Shown one piece after another: positions 1 to 6,881 of a stretch of 7,006 nt of DNA. Position numbers and translations under genes: made by a program. A model generated the notes under the pieces. That model ran no database searches. It was not told the origin of the DNA and was given only the letters and a program-made list of their open reading frames with translations. Numbering within the stretch: position 1 is the first letter of the stretch; each line of letters begins with the position of its first letter. This DNA is from an uncultured bacterium (GTDB lineage Bacteria > Planctomycetota > UBA1135 > GCA-002686595): assembly GCA_913058555.1 (NCBI GenBank), contig CAJXRJ010000403.1, positions 1-7,006 on the forward strand, given 5' to 3'.

Positions 1-37
1 CTAGTCTCGTGGGCTCGGAGATGTGTATAAGAGACAG
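1..37 (+). other. Illumina Nextera (Tn5) adapter left on the contig end; not genomic
   Basis: Bases 4-18 match the Nextera read-2 overhang (GTCTCGTGGGCTCGG). Bases 19-37 are the 19-bp Tn5 mosaic end AGATGTGTATAAGAGACAG. The three bases before it would be the end of the sample index. This is library-preparation sequence, so biological sequence starts at base 38. Read through, the adapter creates two false protein ends: the plus frame reads MYKRQ into the aminopeptidase, and the minus frame ends in LLYTSPSPRD. Neither should be annotated as protein. Confidence 0.97.
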
Positions 38-46
38 CTTGGGCCC

Positions 47-1525
47 ATGACGCGTATTCGTATGACTAAGAGCGTGCCGAGCCTTCTCAAGGGCATCGAC
101 CGGCTGCTGATCCTCGCGCCCAAGTCCCGCTTTGACGACGGGGGCTTTCTAGACATCCTGCCGGAGCCCTTGATGCGCTTCGCCGTGGACCTCGCGAGCG
201 ACCTGGAACCTGGCCTCACGGGCAGCGCCGCGGGGACACTGACGGGGTCCGACCCGCGCAAGCTTGCGGTGGGGGTCCTGCCCAACGAGGTCTCGCGCCA
301 CAACTCGCCGGCCCGGGCCGAAGCCATCCGCCGGGCGGTGGCCCAGTCGAGCACCGGGACATCGGGCAACGCCGCGATTCTCCTCGTCCTCGACGATCCC
401 GAGCACCTACCGGCCGCTGTCTGCGCGATCGGCAAGGCGCTGCCGCTCTACAAGAAGCCCATCCGGAAAGGAGACGAGGCGCCGGCCGAGGCAAAGCTCG
501 GCATCCTGGCCATCGGTCCGGACGAAGCACCCATCGCGCCGCCCAAGATGCTCCAGCCGCTCTTGGATTTTCAGCGTGAGGCCGGCCGCCTCGTGGATAC
601 TCCCCCGACCGAGCTCAACCCGAAGGCTTTCCAAGACGAGGCCGCCAAGCTGCTGCGCGGGATGCCCGGCCTGACCCGCAAGGCCTTCGTCGGTGACGCT
701 CTCCTGCGCGCAGGACTCGGGGGCATCCACGCCGTGGGGCGCACCGCCCTCCAGGAGCCGCGGATGCTGGTGTTCACCCACACGCCAACGGCCAAGGGCA
801 AGTCCAAACGCCACATCGCTCTGGTGGGCAAGGGCGTGACCTACGACACCGGCGGCCTTTCACTCAAAGTGGGGGGGAGCATGGTCGGCATGAAGGCTGA
901 CATGGGCGGCGCGGCCGCGGTGCTCGGCGCTTTCGCGGCCCTCGTCAAAGGCGGCGCCCCTTGCAAGGTCAGCGCCGTGATCTGCCTGGCAGAGAACGCC
1001 ATCGGGCCGGCGTCCTTCAAGAACGACGACGTGATCACGATGCACAGTGGCTTCCACGTCGAGATCAACAACACCGACGCGGAGGGGCGACTGCTCCTTG
1101 GGGATGGCGTCAGCTACGCCGCACGCAAGCTGAAGGCCGATACGGTCATCGATATCGCGACGCTGACCGGGGCCCAAGGGGTCGCGACGGGCGTCCTCCA
1201 CGGTGCGCTCGTGTCCGACGACGAAGAAGTCGAGACCAAGATGCTCGCCGCGGGCCGCGTCAGCGGCGACCTCGTCCACGCCTTGCCCTACGCCCCGGAG
1301 TTCTACCGCTCCGAATTCGCCAGCAAGGTCGCGCACATGCGCAACTCCGTGACGAACCGTGCCAACGCCCAATCGAGCTGCGCGGCAGAATTCGTGCACT
1401 GGCACATGGATGGGACCGACGCCAAATGGGCCCACGTCGATATGGCCTACCCCGCCATGCGCGGCGGCCGGGCCACTGGCTTTGGTGTTGCCCTCCTCGC
1501 TACTTCCGTCCGTCACCTCGTTTGA
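47..1525 (+). CDS. M17 leucyl-aminopeptidase-family metallopeptidase, NPEPL1-like
   Basis: Predicted cytosolic aminopeptidase that removes N-terminal residues from peptides using two metal ions. About 492 residues from the ATG at 47, close to the usual 480-520 for the family. Residues 1 to about 165 form the variable N-terminal domain and the rest the catalytic domain. The expected residues are present: metal ligands K262, D267, D285, D344 and E346, and catalytic K274 and R348, within VGKGVTYDTGG, MKADMGGAAAV and NNTDAEGRLLLGDGV. The segments VSRHNSP (about 82-88), IDIATLTGAQGVATG and the ending GGRATGFGVALL recall human NPEPL1 more than E. coli PepA (my recollection, not an alignment). No signal peptide is seen. 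The upstream ATG at 23 lies in adapter and is artefactual. Only nine genomic bases precede 47, so a start lost off the contig, or the ATG at 62, cannot be excluded. It is followed after 5 bases by the DUF1080 gene, probably co-transcribed. The family is certain; the substrate is unknown. Confidence 0.93.
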   Translation: MTRIRMTKSVPSLLKGIDRLLILAPKSRFDDGGFLDILPEPLMRFAVDLASDLEPGLTGSAAGTLTGSDPRKLAVGVLPNEVSRHNSPARAEAIRRAVAQSSTGTSGNAAILLVLDDPEHLPAAVCAIGKALPLYKKPIRKGDEAPAEAKLGILAIGPDEAPIAPPKMLQPLLDFQREAGRLVDTPPTELNPKAFQDEAAKLLRGMPGLTRKAFVGDALLRAGLGGIHAVGRTALQEPRMLVFTHTPTAKGKSKRHIALVGKGVTYDTGGLSLKVGGSMVGMKADMGGAAAVLGAFAALVKGGAPCKVSAVICLAENAIGPASFKNDDVITMHSGFHVEINNTDAEGRLLLGDGVSYAARKLKADTVIDIATLTGAQGVATGVLHGALVSDDEEVETKMLAAGRVSGDLVHALPYAPEFYRSEFASKVAHMRNSVTNRANAQSSCAAEFVHWHMDGTDAKWAHVDMAYPAMRGGRATGFGVALLATSVRHLV

Positions 1526-1530
1526 AGACC

Positions 1531-2946
1531 ATGAGAACCCTTATCACCACCGTGCTCGCCGGAAGCTTTACGTATGCCGCCTTTGCCCTGGGAAGCGTGC
1601 TGATGCCGTCCGCTGGGGCCGACCTCGCTGCGACGTCCGTGGAACCGAGTCCCGCATTCGGCGGGTGGACCAACCTCTTTGACGGCAAGACCCTCCAGGG
1701 CTGGACCGAAAAGGGCGGCCGCTACGACGGGGACGCAGACTGGACCGTCGAAGACGGCGCCATCGTCGGCCGGGAAGCCGAAGGCGCCCGCGGCGGATTG
1801 CTTTACACAGAGGGCATCTACAAGGACTTCGAGTTCGAGTGCGACGTCAAAGTCAACGCGCCTTTCGACAGCGGGATCTTCGTTCGCATGTTGCCCAAGA
1901 TGCGCGGGGCGCAGTTCACCATCGACGATCGTCCGAACGGCGAGATCTGTGGCGTGTACTCCGACGGCTACCTCTTCCACGAGACCGGCGGCACCAAGGC
2001 CTGGCGCACCGGCGAGTGGTGCCGTGTGCGGGTTCGCTGCATCGGGGACCCGATGCACCTCGTGGCATGGATCGATGGGGAGCGAGTGCTCGACTACCGG
2101 ATCCCCGCGGGCAACGGGACGTACGCCAAGGACGGGCGCATCGGCATCCAGGTCCACGGGAACATGAACGACCCTGACGATGCGGCCGTGCGCTTCAAGA
2201 ACCTGCGGGTGCGCACTCTTGAGTCTCGGGAAGAGTTCAAGGACGCTGGCAACGGACAGTTGTCCCTTACGGCCGCCGGTGAGGCCGCCGGGTGGGATCC
2301 GCTCTTCAACGGCGTCGACCTGTCGGGTTGGCGCGCCCCCAACGCTCCGGACGTTCCGCTCACCGAGGCGGCCGCCCTCGCGGCGGGTCTTCGGGTGCAG
2401 GACGGCGAGCTCCAGGCCCTCATGAAGGGCTCGGCCGCTTACGTGCGCACCGCGAGGGGCGACTGGAAGGACTTCGAACTGCGCATGGACTTCCGTATTG
2501 CGAAGCTCGCTAACTCGGGCCTTTTCATTCGTTCCGTCGAAGACGGATCCAACCCGAGCTTCAACGGGCACGAGATTCAGATCCTCGATGACTTCAACTG
2601 GGAAGCGGCGAGCGGATCGAAGCTTGCGCCTTATCAGTTCACGGGCGGCCTCTACGGTGCCGTCGCCCCGCCGAAGCCCTCGGCGTTGAAGCCCATCGGC
2701 GAGTGGAACACGTATCGGATCTTCTGCGTGGGCACGCGCATGCAGTGCGCCCTGAACGGGAAGATCCTCTGGGACGTGGATACGAAGAACGTCAAGCCCA
2801 AGCAGGGCTCGGCCCTGGCAGAAAGAGCGGCCATGGGGTTCATCGGTATGCAGCGCCACGGGGCCGCGGGTGAGACCGAATCCGATGTGGGGGCGGCGTT
2901 CCGGAACGTCTTCATTCGCGAGCTCAACGTACCCACGGCCCGCTGA
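1531..2946 (+). CDS. Secreted protein with two tandem DUF1080 (3-keto-disaccharide hydrolase-like) domains
   Basis: 471 residues. The N-terminus looks like a signal peptide: M-R, a hydrophobic stretch at about 4-25, and an A-G-A cleavage site at 28-30. There is no lipobox cysteine, so periplasmic or exported soluble protein is expected. Two copies of the concanavalin-like DUF1080 fold (PF06439) follow, at about 46-229 and 256-466. Each opens with the family hallmark (NLFDGKTLQGWT at 48-59; PLFNGVDLSGWR at 257-268), then KDFE[FL] and a SG[IL]F[VI]R strand, a GEW strand, and a closing [AV]xF[KR]Nxx[VI]R strand. The second copy keeps GHEIQILDD and TGGLYGAVAP; the first is more diverged there (RGAQFTIDD, GVYSDG). 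DUF1080 proteins are linked to cleavage of 3-keto-glycosides or binding of carbohydrate, and are numerous in Planctomycetota, Verrucomicrobiota and Bacteroidota. The ATG lies 5 bases after the upstream stop with only a weak GAAG before it, suggesting translational coupling. The same frame is open upstream to 961, but that part is a shadow of the aminopeptidase. Fold confident; activity unproven. Confidence 0.9.
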   Translation: MRTLITTVLAGSFTYAAFALGSVLMPSAGADLAATSVEPSPAFGGWTNLFDGKTLQGWTEKGGRYDGDADWTVEDGAIVGREAEGARGGLLYTEGIYKDFEFECDVKVNAPFDSGIFVRMLPKMRGAQFTIDDRPNGEICGVYSDGYLFHETGGTKAWRTGEWCRVRVRCIGDPMHLVAWIDGERVLDYRIPAGNGTYAKDGRIGIQVHGNMNDPDDAAVRFKNLRVRTLESREEFKDAGNGQLSLTAAGEAAGWDPLFNGVDLSGWRAPNAPDVPLTEAAALAAGLRVQDGELQALMKGSAAYVRTARGDWKDFELRMDFRIAKLANSGLFIRSVEDGSNPSFNGHEIQILDDFNWEAASGSKLAPYQFTGGLYGAVAPPKPSALKPIGEWNTYRIFCVGTRMQCALNGKILWDVDTKNVKPKQGSALAERAAMGFIGMQRHGAAGETESDVGAAFRNVFIRELNVPTAR

Positions 2947-2952
2947 TTCCCC

Positions 2953-3753
2953 GTGAAGGTCCGACTTCTACCGAGTGCGTTCTCCCGCTCTGTGCCTGGG
3001 AGCGACGTCCCGCCGGCGCAGCCATTGACGACGTTTATCGTCCATGGCACCGGCGGGGCCGGGCCCCTGGCCATCGACGCGGGCAGCCTCGGGCTCGTGG
3101 GCGAGCCCGTGGATATGGCCCGTGTCAGGGAGGTGATCCTCACCCATGCACACATCGATCACATCGCGACGCTACCGATGTGGATCGAGGCGCTCCTCAG
3201 CCAGGATCGGGCCCCGGTGGCTGTGCACGGGACCCAGGACACCATCGAGCAGCTGCGCAAACACTTCTTCAACGGCGTGATCTTCCCGGACTTCGAGCAG
3301 CTCGCTGAGAAGGATGGGCGCCAGCTCATGGAGTACCGTCTCGTGCCCGAGGATCGTGCCTTTGGATTGGCGGGCTTCTCCTTGGAGGCGATTCGTGCCG
3401 AGCACCCGATTGAAACGCACGGGTACTTCGTGGACGACGGGGTGACCGAGGTCCTCTTTGCGTCGGACTCCGGTCCGAGCGAGCGGCTCTGGCAAGCCTG
3501 CGAAGGACGGGAGCGGCTCAAGGCGGTGTTCTTGGAGACGAGTTTCCCGGACTTCATGGAGGACATTGCGGAGAGCGCCGGACACCTCACGCCGGGGCTC
3601 TTGGCGGAGGAACTGAAGAGGGCGCCGGAGCAGGTGCAGGTCTTCATCACGCATATGAAGCCCGCTTATCGGGACGGCATCACGCGCTCCATCCAGGCCC
3701 TCAACGATCCGCGGGTGCACCTTGTGATCCCTGGCCAAGAGCTCGAGATCTGA
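2953..3753 (+). CDS. MBL-fold metallohydrolase, class II 3',5'-cyclic-nucleotide phosphodiesterase-like
   Basis: 266 residues, probably cytosolic, no signal peptide. The binuclear-metal motif HxHxDH is complete at 65-70 (LTHAHIDHIATLP). Further likely ligands are H151, D172 in the ASDSG motif, and H234 in ITHMKP; H211 in GHLTP is also conserved-looking. The opening MKVRLLPS, the strand ending in AIDAGSLG (41-47), and the late LETSFPD and GHLTP segments fit class II cyclic-nucleotide phosphodiesterases (PF02112) better than beta-lactamases, glyoxalase II or RNase Z. The predicted reaction is hydrolysis of cAMP or cGMP to the 5'-nucleotide, but bacterial members of this branch are little tested and other phosphodiesters are possible. 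The start is a GTG, chosen because MKVRLLPS is the expected N-terminal strand. There is no Shine-Dalgarno, and the gene begins 6 bases after the DUF1080 stop. Its TGA forms part of the first downstream hairpin. Confidence 0.85.
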   Translation: MKVRLLPSAFSRSVPGSDVPPAQPLTTFIVHGTGGAGPLAIDAGSLGLVGEPVDMARVREVILTHAHIDHIATLPMWIEALLSQDRAPVAVHGTQDTIEQLRKHFFNGVIFPDFEQLAEKDGRQLMEYRLVPEDRAFGLAGFSLEAIRAEHPIETHGYFVDDGVTEVLFASDSGPSERLWQACEGRERLKAVFLETSFPDFMEDIAESAGHLTPGLLAEELKRAPEQVQVFITHMKPAYRDGITRSIQALNDPRVHLVIPGQELEI

Positions 3754-3766
3754 GCCCTTGGGCTCA
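3751..3766. terminator. First hairpin of the convergent intergenic pair
   Basis: TGAGCC (3751-3756) pairs with GGCTCA (3761-3766) around a CTTG loop, giving a 6-bp stem. The stem contains the TGA stop of the phosphodiesterase-like gene, so a terminating ribosome would keep it open. It has no T-tract on either strand and probably acts together with the adjoining hairpin, if it acts at all. Confidence 0.45.
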
Positions 3767-3788
3767 CCCGCACCGAGAACGGTGCGGG
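3767..3788. terminator. Strong GC hairpin between convergent genes, probable bidirectional terminator
   Basis: CCCGCACCG (3767-3775) and CGGTGCGGG (3780-3788) form a perfect 9-bp stem with an AGAA loop. It fills the gap between the plus-strand stop at 3753 and the minus-strand stop codon at 3789-3791. Its position between convergent genes and perfect pairing support a terminator or a 3'-end-protecting structure for both transcripts. No run of T follows on either strand, so it is not a textbook intrinsic terminator. An overlapping 10-bp palindrome, GGGCTAGCCC (3786-3795), spans the minus-strand stop and could pair alternatively. Confidence 0.65.
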
Positions 3789-6700
3789 CTAGCCCCTAGG
3801 CAGGCGCAGGGCGGATTCGGAGAGGGTCTCGTCGATGGCGCGGTTGAGGCGCGTCATCTCCCCCTCGCTGAAGACGATGGGGGGCTTGATCTTGAGGACG
3901 TTGCGGCTGGGCCCGTCGGTGCTGATGAGGATGCGTCGATCCCGGAGCCGACCTGCGACGTAGTGGGCGGCTTCCCCCCAGGGCTCGAGGGTCTCTGTGT
4001 GCTTCACGAGGTCGATGCCGAGGTAGAGACCGCGGCCGCGGACGTCGCCGACACAGGGATGGCGCTCCGCGATCGGAGCCATCTCCCGGAAGAACTGGGC
4101 GCTCCGTGCTCGGACGTTGGTCAGGAGATCCTCATCGTCAATGACGTCGAGCACGGCCTCTCCGATAGCGGCGGATACATGGTTGCCGCCGAACGTGGCG
4201 AAGAACTCCATGCCCCCGGCGAAGGCGTCTGCGATGGCGCGGGTGGTGGCCACGGCGGCGAGGGGGTGGGCGTTGCCGATCGGTTTGCCCATGGTGACGA
4301 TATCCGGGACTGCGCCCTGTTCGTCGAAGGCCCAGAAGTGCGTGCCAACGCGGCCAAACCCCACCTGGACCTCGTCGGCAATGGCGACCCCGCCGGCCCG
4401 CCGCACGGCCTCGAAGGCTCCGCGGAGGTAGCCCGTGGGCGGGACGACTTGGCCGCCGCACCCGATGATCGCTTCGGCGAGCATGGCGCACGGGCGCCGT
4501 CCGGCATCCGTGATACGGGCCAGGGCGGCCTCGACGTCGTGCACGTAGAGCGCGCCTGATTCGTCTCCGCGGTACTTCCCTCGGAAAGGGTCGGGGACCG
4601 GTACCACGTGGACGTCATCGGCGGCGTCAAAGCCGCCCGGCCCGGCGAACTTGTAGTGGCTGCGGGACACGGTCGCGCCGGTGTGTCCGTGGTAGCCGTA
4701 CTCTTGGACGAGGATGTCCCGGGCGCCGCCCGTGGCGGCGCGCGCAAGGCGGAGCGCGACTTCGTTGGCCTCCGACCCGCTGGACACGAAGTAGATCACC
4801 TCGAGGTGGGACGGCAGCTTTGCGCGCAGCTTCGAGGCGTAGCGTTCGAGGCCCTCGGATAGGTACCGCGTGTTGGTGTTCAGCATCGCCATCTGGCGCT
4901 GCCCCGCTTCCACCACGCGCGGATGGCAGTGGCCCACGTGGGGCACGTTGTTGACCGCGTCCAGGTAAGGAAGCCCGTCCGTATCGATCAGCGTCGTCCC
5001 GCGGCCCTTGGCCATCTGGATCGGCCGGTCGTAGCTGATCGACATCGAGCGGCAGAAGTTTGCGTGGCGGGCTTCGAGCAGCTCCGACGTGGAGGTGCCC
5101 GCGGCCGCGCAGGTGTCGAGCCCGAGGAGTGGCGCTGGGTCGGGGCAGAGGCTCTCCCAGACGGCGCGTTCGGAGGGGGCCGCGACGCCCGGGAAGTCGC
5201 CGGCGAGATCGAGGCGGTCGAGAATGACCTGGAAGTGCAGGTGGGGGGGCCACCCGCCATTCTCGGCTTCGGTCCCGAAGCGCGCGATCACGTCCCCAGC
5301 GTCAACGGCATCGCCCGGGCTCAGTCGTTCGAGCACCTCGGCGTCGAGGTGTCCGTAGAGCGTCCAGAACGGCTCGATCTTCTTTCCGGCGGGGGCGTGC
5401 TCGAGGATCAGCGTGGGGCCGTAGTCAAGGGGCGCGTCGTTGCGTTGTACGGAGAGCACTCGGCCCTTCATGGGCGCATGCACTTCCGTTCCCTCGGGCG
5501 CGAAGAGATCAACGCCCAGGTGGATCGTGCGCGGCTCGGGCCCGTCCTCCCGCGGCTCTGCGAAGGCGTCGCTCGCGGCGTAGAGCCTGCGGGCCTCGCC
5601 GTGGTAGCCCACGGTGGCGGGGGCTTTCGACTCTCGTCGAAGGGACTCCAGCAGCTCACCCCAAGACCCCATGGAGCGATCCCTCGCTCCGTCGACGAGA
5701 AGATGGCTCCTGACCGAAAGGTCCACCCGTGGGGATTTGGTCAGGGGCGTTCCAAGGATGGGGGCGAAGGCCTCCGTCCGGGCCCAACCCTTGAACGGGT
5801 CAGTCCTCGGCAGCGGCGCGAGGCCCGCGGCTCCGCGGAACGTCGCCGCTGCGAAACGGGGATGGACGGTACTCAAAGCCTCGAGGGCAGCCCACGCGGG
5901 GGCCTGGCTGATGAGCTGGTACTCGCTGGCTTCCCCCGTGTGCACACGGTGGGAGGAGACGGCCACGCTCGTGGCGAGGCGTAGTAGCGCGAGGTCGAAG
6001 AGGACCTCGAATTCCTCGCCGGCCAGGGGCAGCGCGCCGTGGTATCCCGCGATCACGTGGGCCATGGCGCCCAGGGGATCGCGTTTCCCGAGGGCGGAGT
6101 ACGCCGCCGCGATAGCGGGTTCGGTGGCGGTGACGCTTGTGATGGCGTCCCCAAAGTCGATGAGGCCGGAGATCCGCTGCTGGCCCGGTGAAGCGTCCAC
6201 GAGGACGTTGTTCTCGTTGGCGTCGTGGTGCGTTACGGACCTTCGGAGACCCGCCACCCGGGATTGAGCATGGGTCAGGTATCGATCCAAAACGCGCGCC
6301 ACGAGGTCCCGTCGAAGCGGGCCCGCAGCGATGGACTGCAGGCGTGGCTCGATCGTCTCCGGTGCGTCCAGTAGGTGCCAGCTTGGGTCCTCCGCGGCAG
6401 GCGCGGCCTCGCTTTTGAAGTCCAGGAGGGCCTTGTCCACCCGGCCGAGGAAGGCTCCAAAGTCCCGGAGGAGGGCGGGGGAATGGGGTGAGGTCTTCGC
6501 CAGCAATTCGCCCGGGAGGAACTCCATCAGGCAGGCGCTGATTTCCTGTCCGCCGAAGGACACCTGGCGAATGCGATCGCCTTCTCCGAGGAAACGCTGG
6601 AGCTGGCCAGTTAGGTCCGGATCCTTGCCGAGGACGTGGTCCACCAGATCGCGCTGGAACTCGATCGTCTGGCGTGGAAGGCCTGAGACGTAGAGGCGAA

Positions 6701-6881
6701 GGAGATACTCGCCGCCTTGGGCGCCCCGGAGGGACCCTTGAATTCGGCGGTTGACCTCGAGGTCGCCGGGGAGGGCGCCAATGGTGTTCGCCGTGAGGCC
6801 AAAGGCGCTCTTCGCAATGGCTGCGATGTCGCCAATGCTCGTTCCATGCCCGGTCTCGCCGGAGCCTGCCGCCGTATCCAT
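3789..6881 (-). CDS. Three-module fusion: APH/hydroxylysine-kinase-like, M23 peptidase, class III PLP phospho-lyase
   Basis: About 1030 residues from the ATG at 6881. Residues about 20-330 are an APH-fold kinase: R62 sits where the ATP-binding lysine is usual, the catalytic loop HHDANENN has D220 and N225, and IDFGD supplies Mg-binding D242. Residues about 440-560 are an M23/LytM domain with HxxxD (H454, D458), H511 in YGHLD, and HLH (H547, H549), so the zinc site looks complete. Residues about 603-1028 are a class III PLP fold: SSGSEAN (about 700-706), YHGH (730-733), E803, D836 in ADEVQVGFGRVG, and Schiff-base K866 in TMGKPIGNAHP. NNVPHVGHCHP, LNTNTRY, FRGKYRG and NVLKIKPP recall animal ETNPPL/PHYKPL, which are phospho-lyases rather than transaminases. 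Kinase plus lyase would convert a hydroxy-amine (ethanolamine or 5-hydroxylysine) through its phosphate to an aldehyde, ammonia and phosphate. No signal peptide or membrane segment is seen. Start uncertain: a TTG at 6947 is in frame and the frame stays open to the window edge; 6881 is the first ATG and leaves a normal lead-in to the kinase. Domains confident; substrate inferred. Confidence 0.9.
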   Translation of the reverse strand: MDTAAGSGETGHGTSIGDIAAIAKSAFGLTANTIGALPGDLEVNRRIQGSLRGAQGGEYLLRLYVSGLPRQTIEFQRDLVDHVLGKDPDLTGQLQRFLGEGDRIRQVSFGGQEISACLMEFLPGELLAKTSPHSPALLRDFGAFLGRVDKALLDFKSEAAPAAEDPSWHLLDAPETIEPRLQSIAAGPLRRDLVARVLDRYLTHAQSRVAGLRRSVTHHDANENNVLVDASPGQQRISGLIDFGDAITSVTATEPAIAAAYSALGKRDPLGAMAHVIAGYHGALPLAGEEFEVLFDLALLRLATSVAVSSHRVHTGEASEYQLISQAPAWAALEALSTVHPRFAAATFRGAAGLAPLPRTDPFKGWARTEAFAPILGTPLTKSPRVDLSVRSHLLVDGARDRSMGSWGELLESLRRESKAPATVGYHGEARRLYAASDAFAEPREDGPEPRTIHLGVDLFAPEGTEVHAPMKGRVLSVQRNDAPLDYGPTLILEHAPAGKKIEPFWTLYGHLDAEVLERLSPGDAVDAGDVIARFGTEAENGGWPPHLHFQVILDRLDLAGDFPGVAAPSERAVWESLCPDPAPLLGLDTCAAAGTSTSELLEARHANFCRSMSISYDRPIQMAKGRGTTLIDTDGLPYLDAVNNVPHVGHCHPRVVEAGQRQMAMLNTNTRYLSEGLERYASKLRAKLPSHLEVIYFVSSGSEANEVALRLARAATGGARDILVQEYGYHGHTGATVSRSHYKFAGPGGFDAADDVHVVPVPDPFRGKYRGDESGALYVHDVEAALARITDAGRRPCAMLAEAIIGCGGQVVPPTGYLRGAFEAVRRAGGVAIADEVQVGFGRVGTHFWAFDEQGAVPDIVTMGKPIGNAHPLAAVATTRAIADAFAGGMEFFATFGGNHVSAAIGEAVLDVIDDEDLLTNVRARSAQFFREMAPIAERHPCVGDVRGRGLYLGIDLVKHTETLEPWGEAAHYVAGRLRDRRILISTDGPSRNVLKIKPPIVFSEGEMTRLNRAIDETLSESALRLPRG

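Noticed and set aside
19..37. Tn5 transposon end as evidence of a natural mobile element
   Set aside because: It is the engineered mosaic end directly joined to the Nextera overhang, so it comes from library preparation and not from a genomic insertion.
1..435. 144-residue minus-strand frame running off the contig start
   Set aside because: Its C-terminus LLYTSPSPRD is translated adapter and the rest is antisense to the aminopeptidase.
860..1516. 218-residue minus-strand open frame inside the aminopeptidase gene
   Set aside because: It lies wholly opposite the M17 catalytic domain and has no recognisable motif.
961..1530. Upstream extension of the DUF1080 frame by 190 residues
   Set aside because: The extension is an arginine-rich out-of-frame reading of the aminopeptidase. 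The ATG at 1531 directly precedes a signal peptide and follows the upstream stop by 5 bases.
1513..2859. 448-residue open frame on the minus strand across the DUF1080 gene
   Set aside because: Antisense shadow typical of GC-rich coding DNA. The plus strand has clear DUF1080 motifs and a signal peptide, while the antisense product shows no recognisable domain.
5243..5249. Seven-G run (seven C on the coding strand) at the M23 HLH motif, possible frameshift site
   Set aside because: The frame is intact across it and encodes the expected WPPHLHF. A similar 7-G run at 871-877 in the aminopeptidase is also in frame, so there is no sign of slippage or sequencing error.
4923..5984. 353-residue open frame on the plus strand, opposite the peptidase and linker part of the fusion gene
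   Set aside because: The minus strand carries intact M23 and kinase motifs; the plus-strand product shows no family features and is explained by codon-position GC bias.
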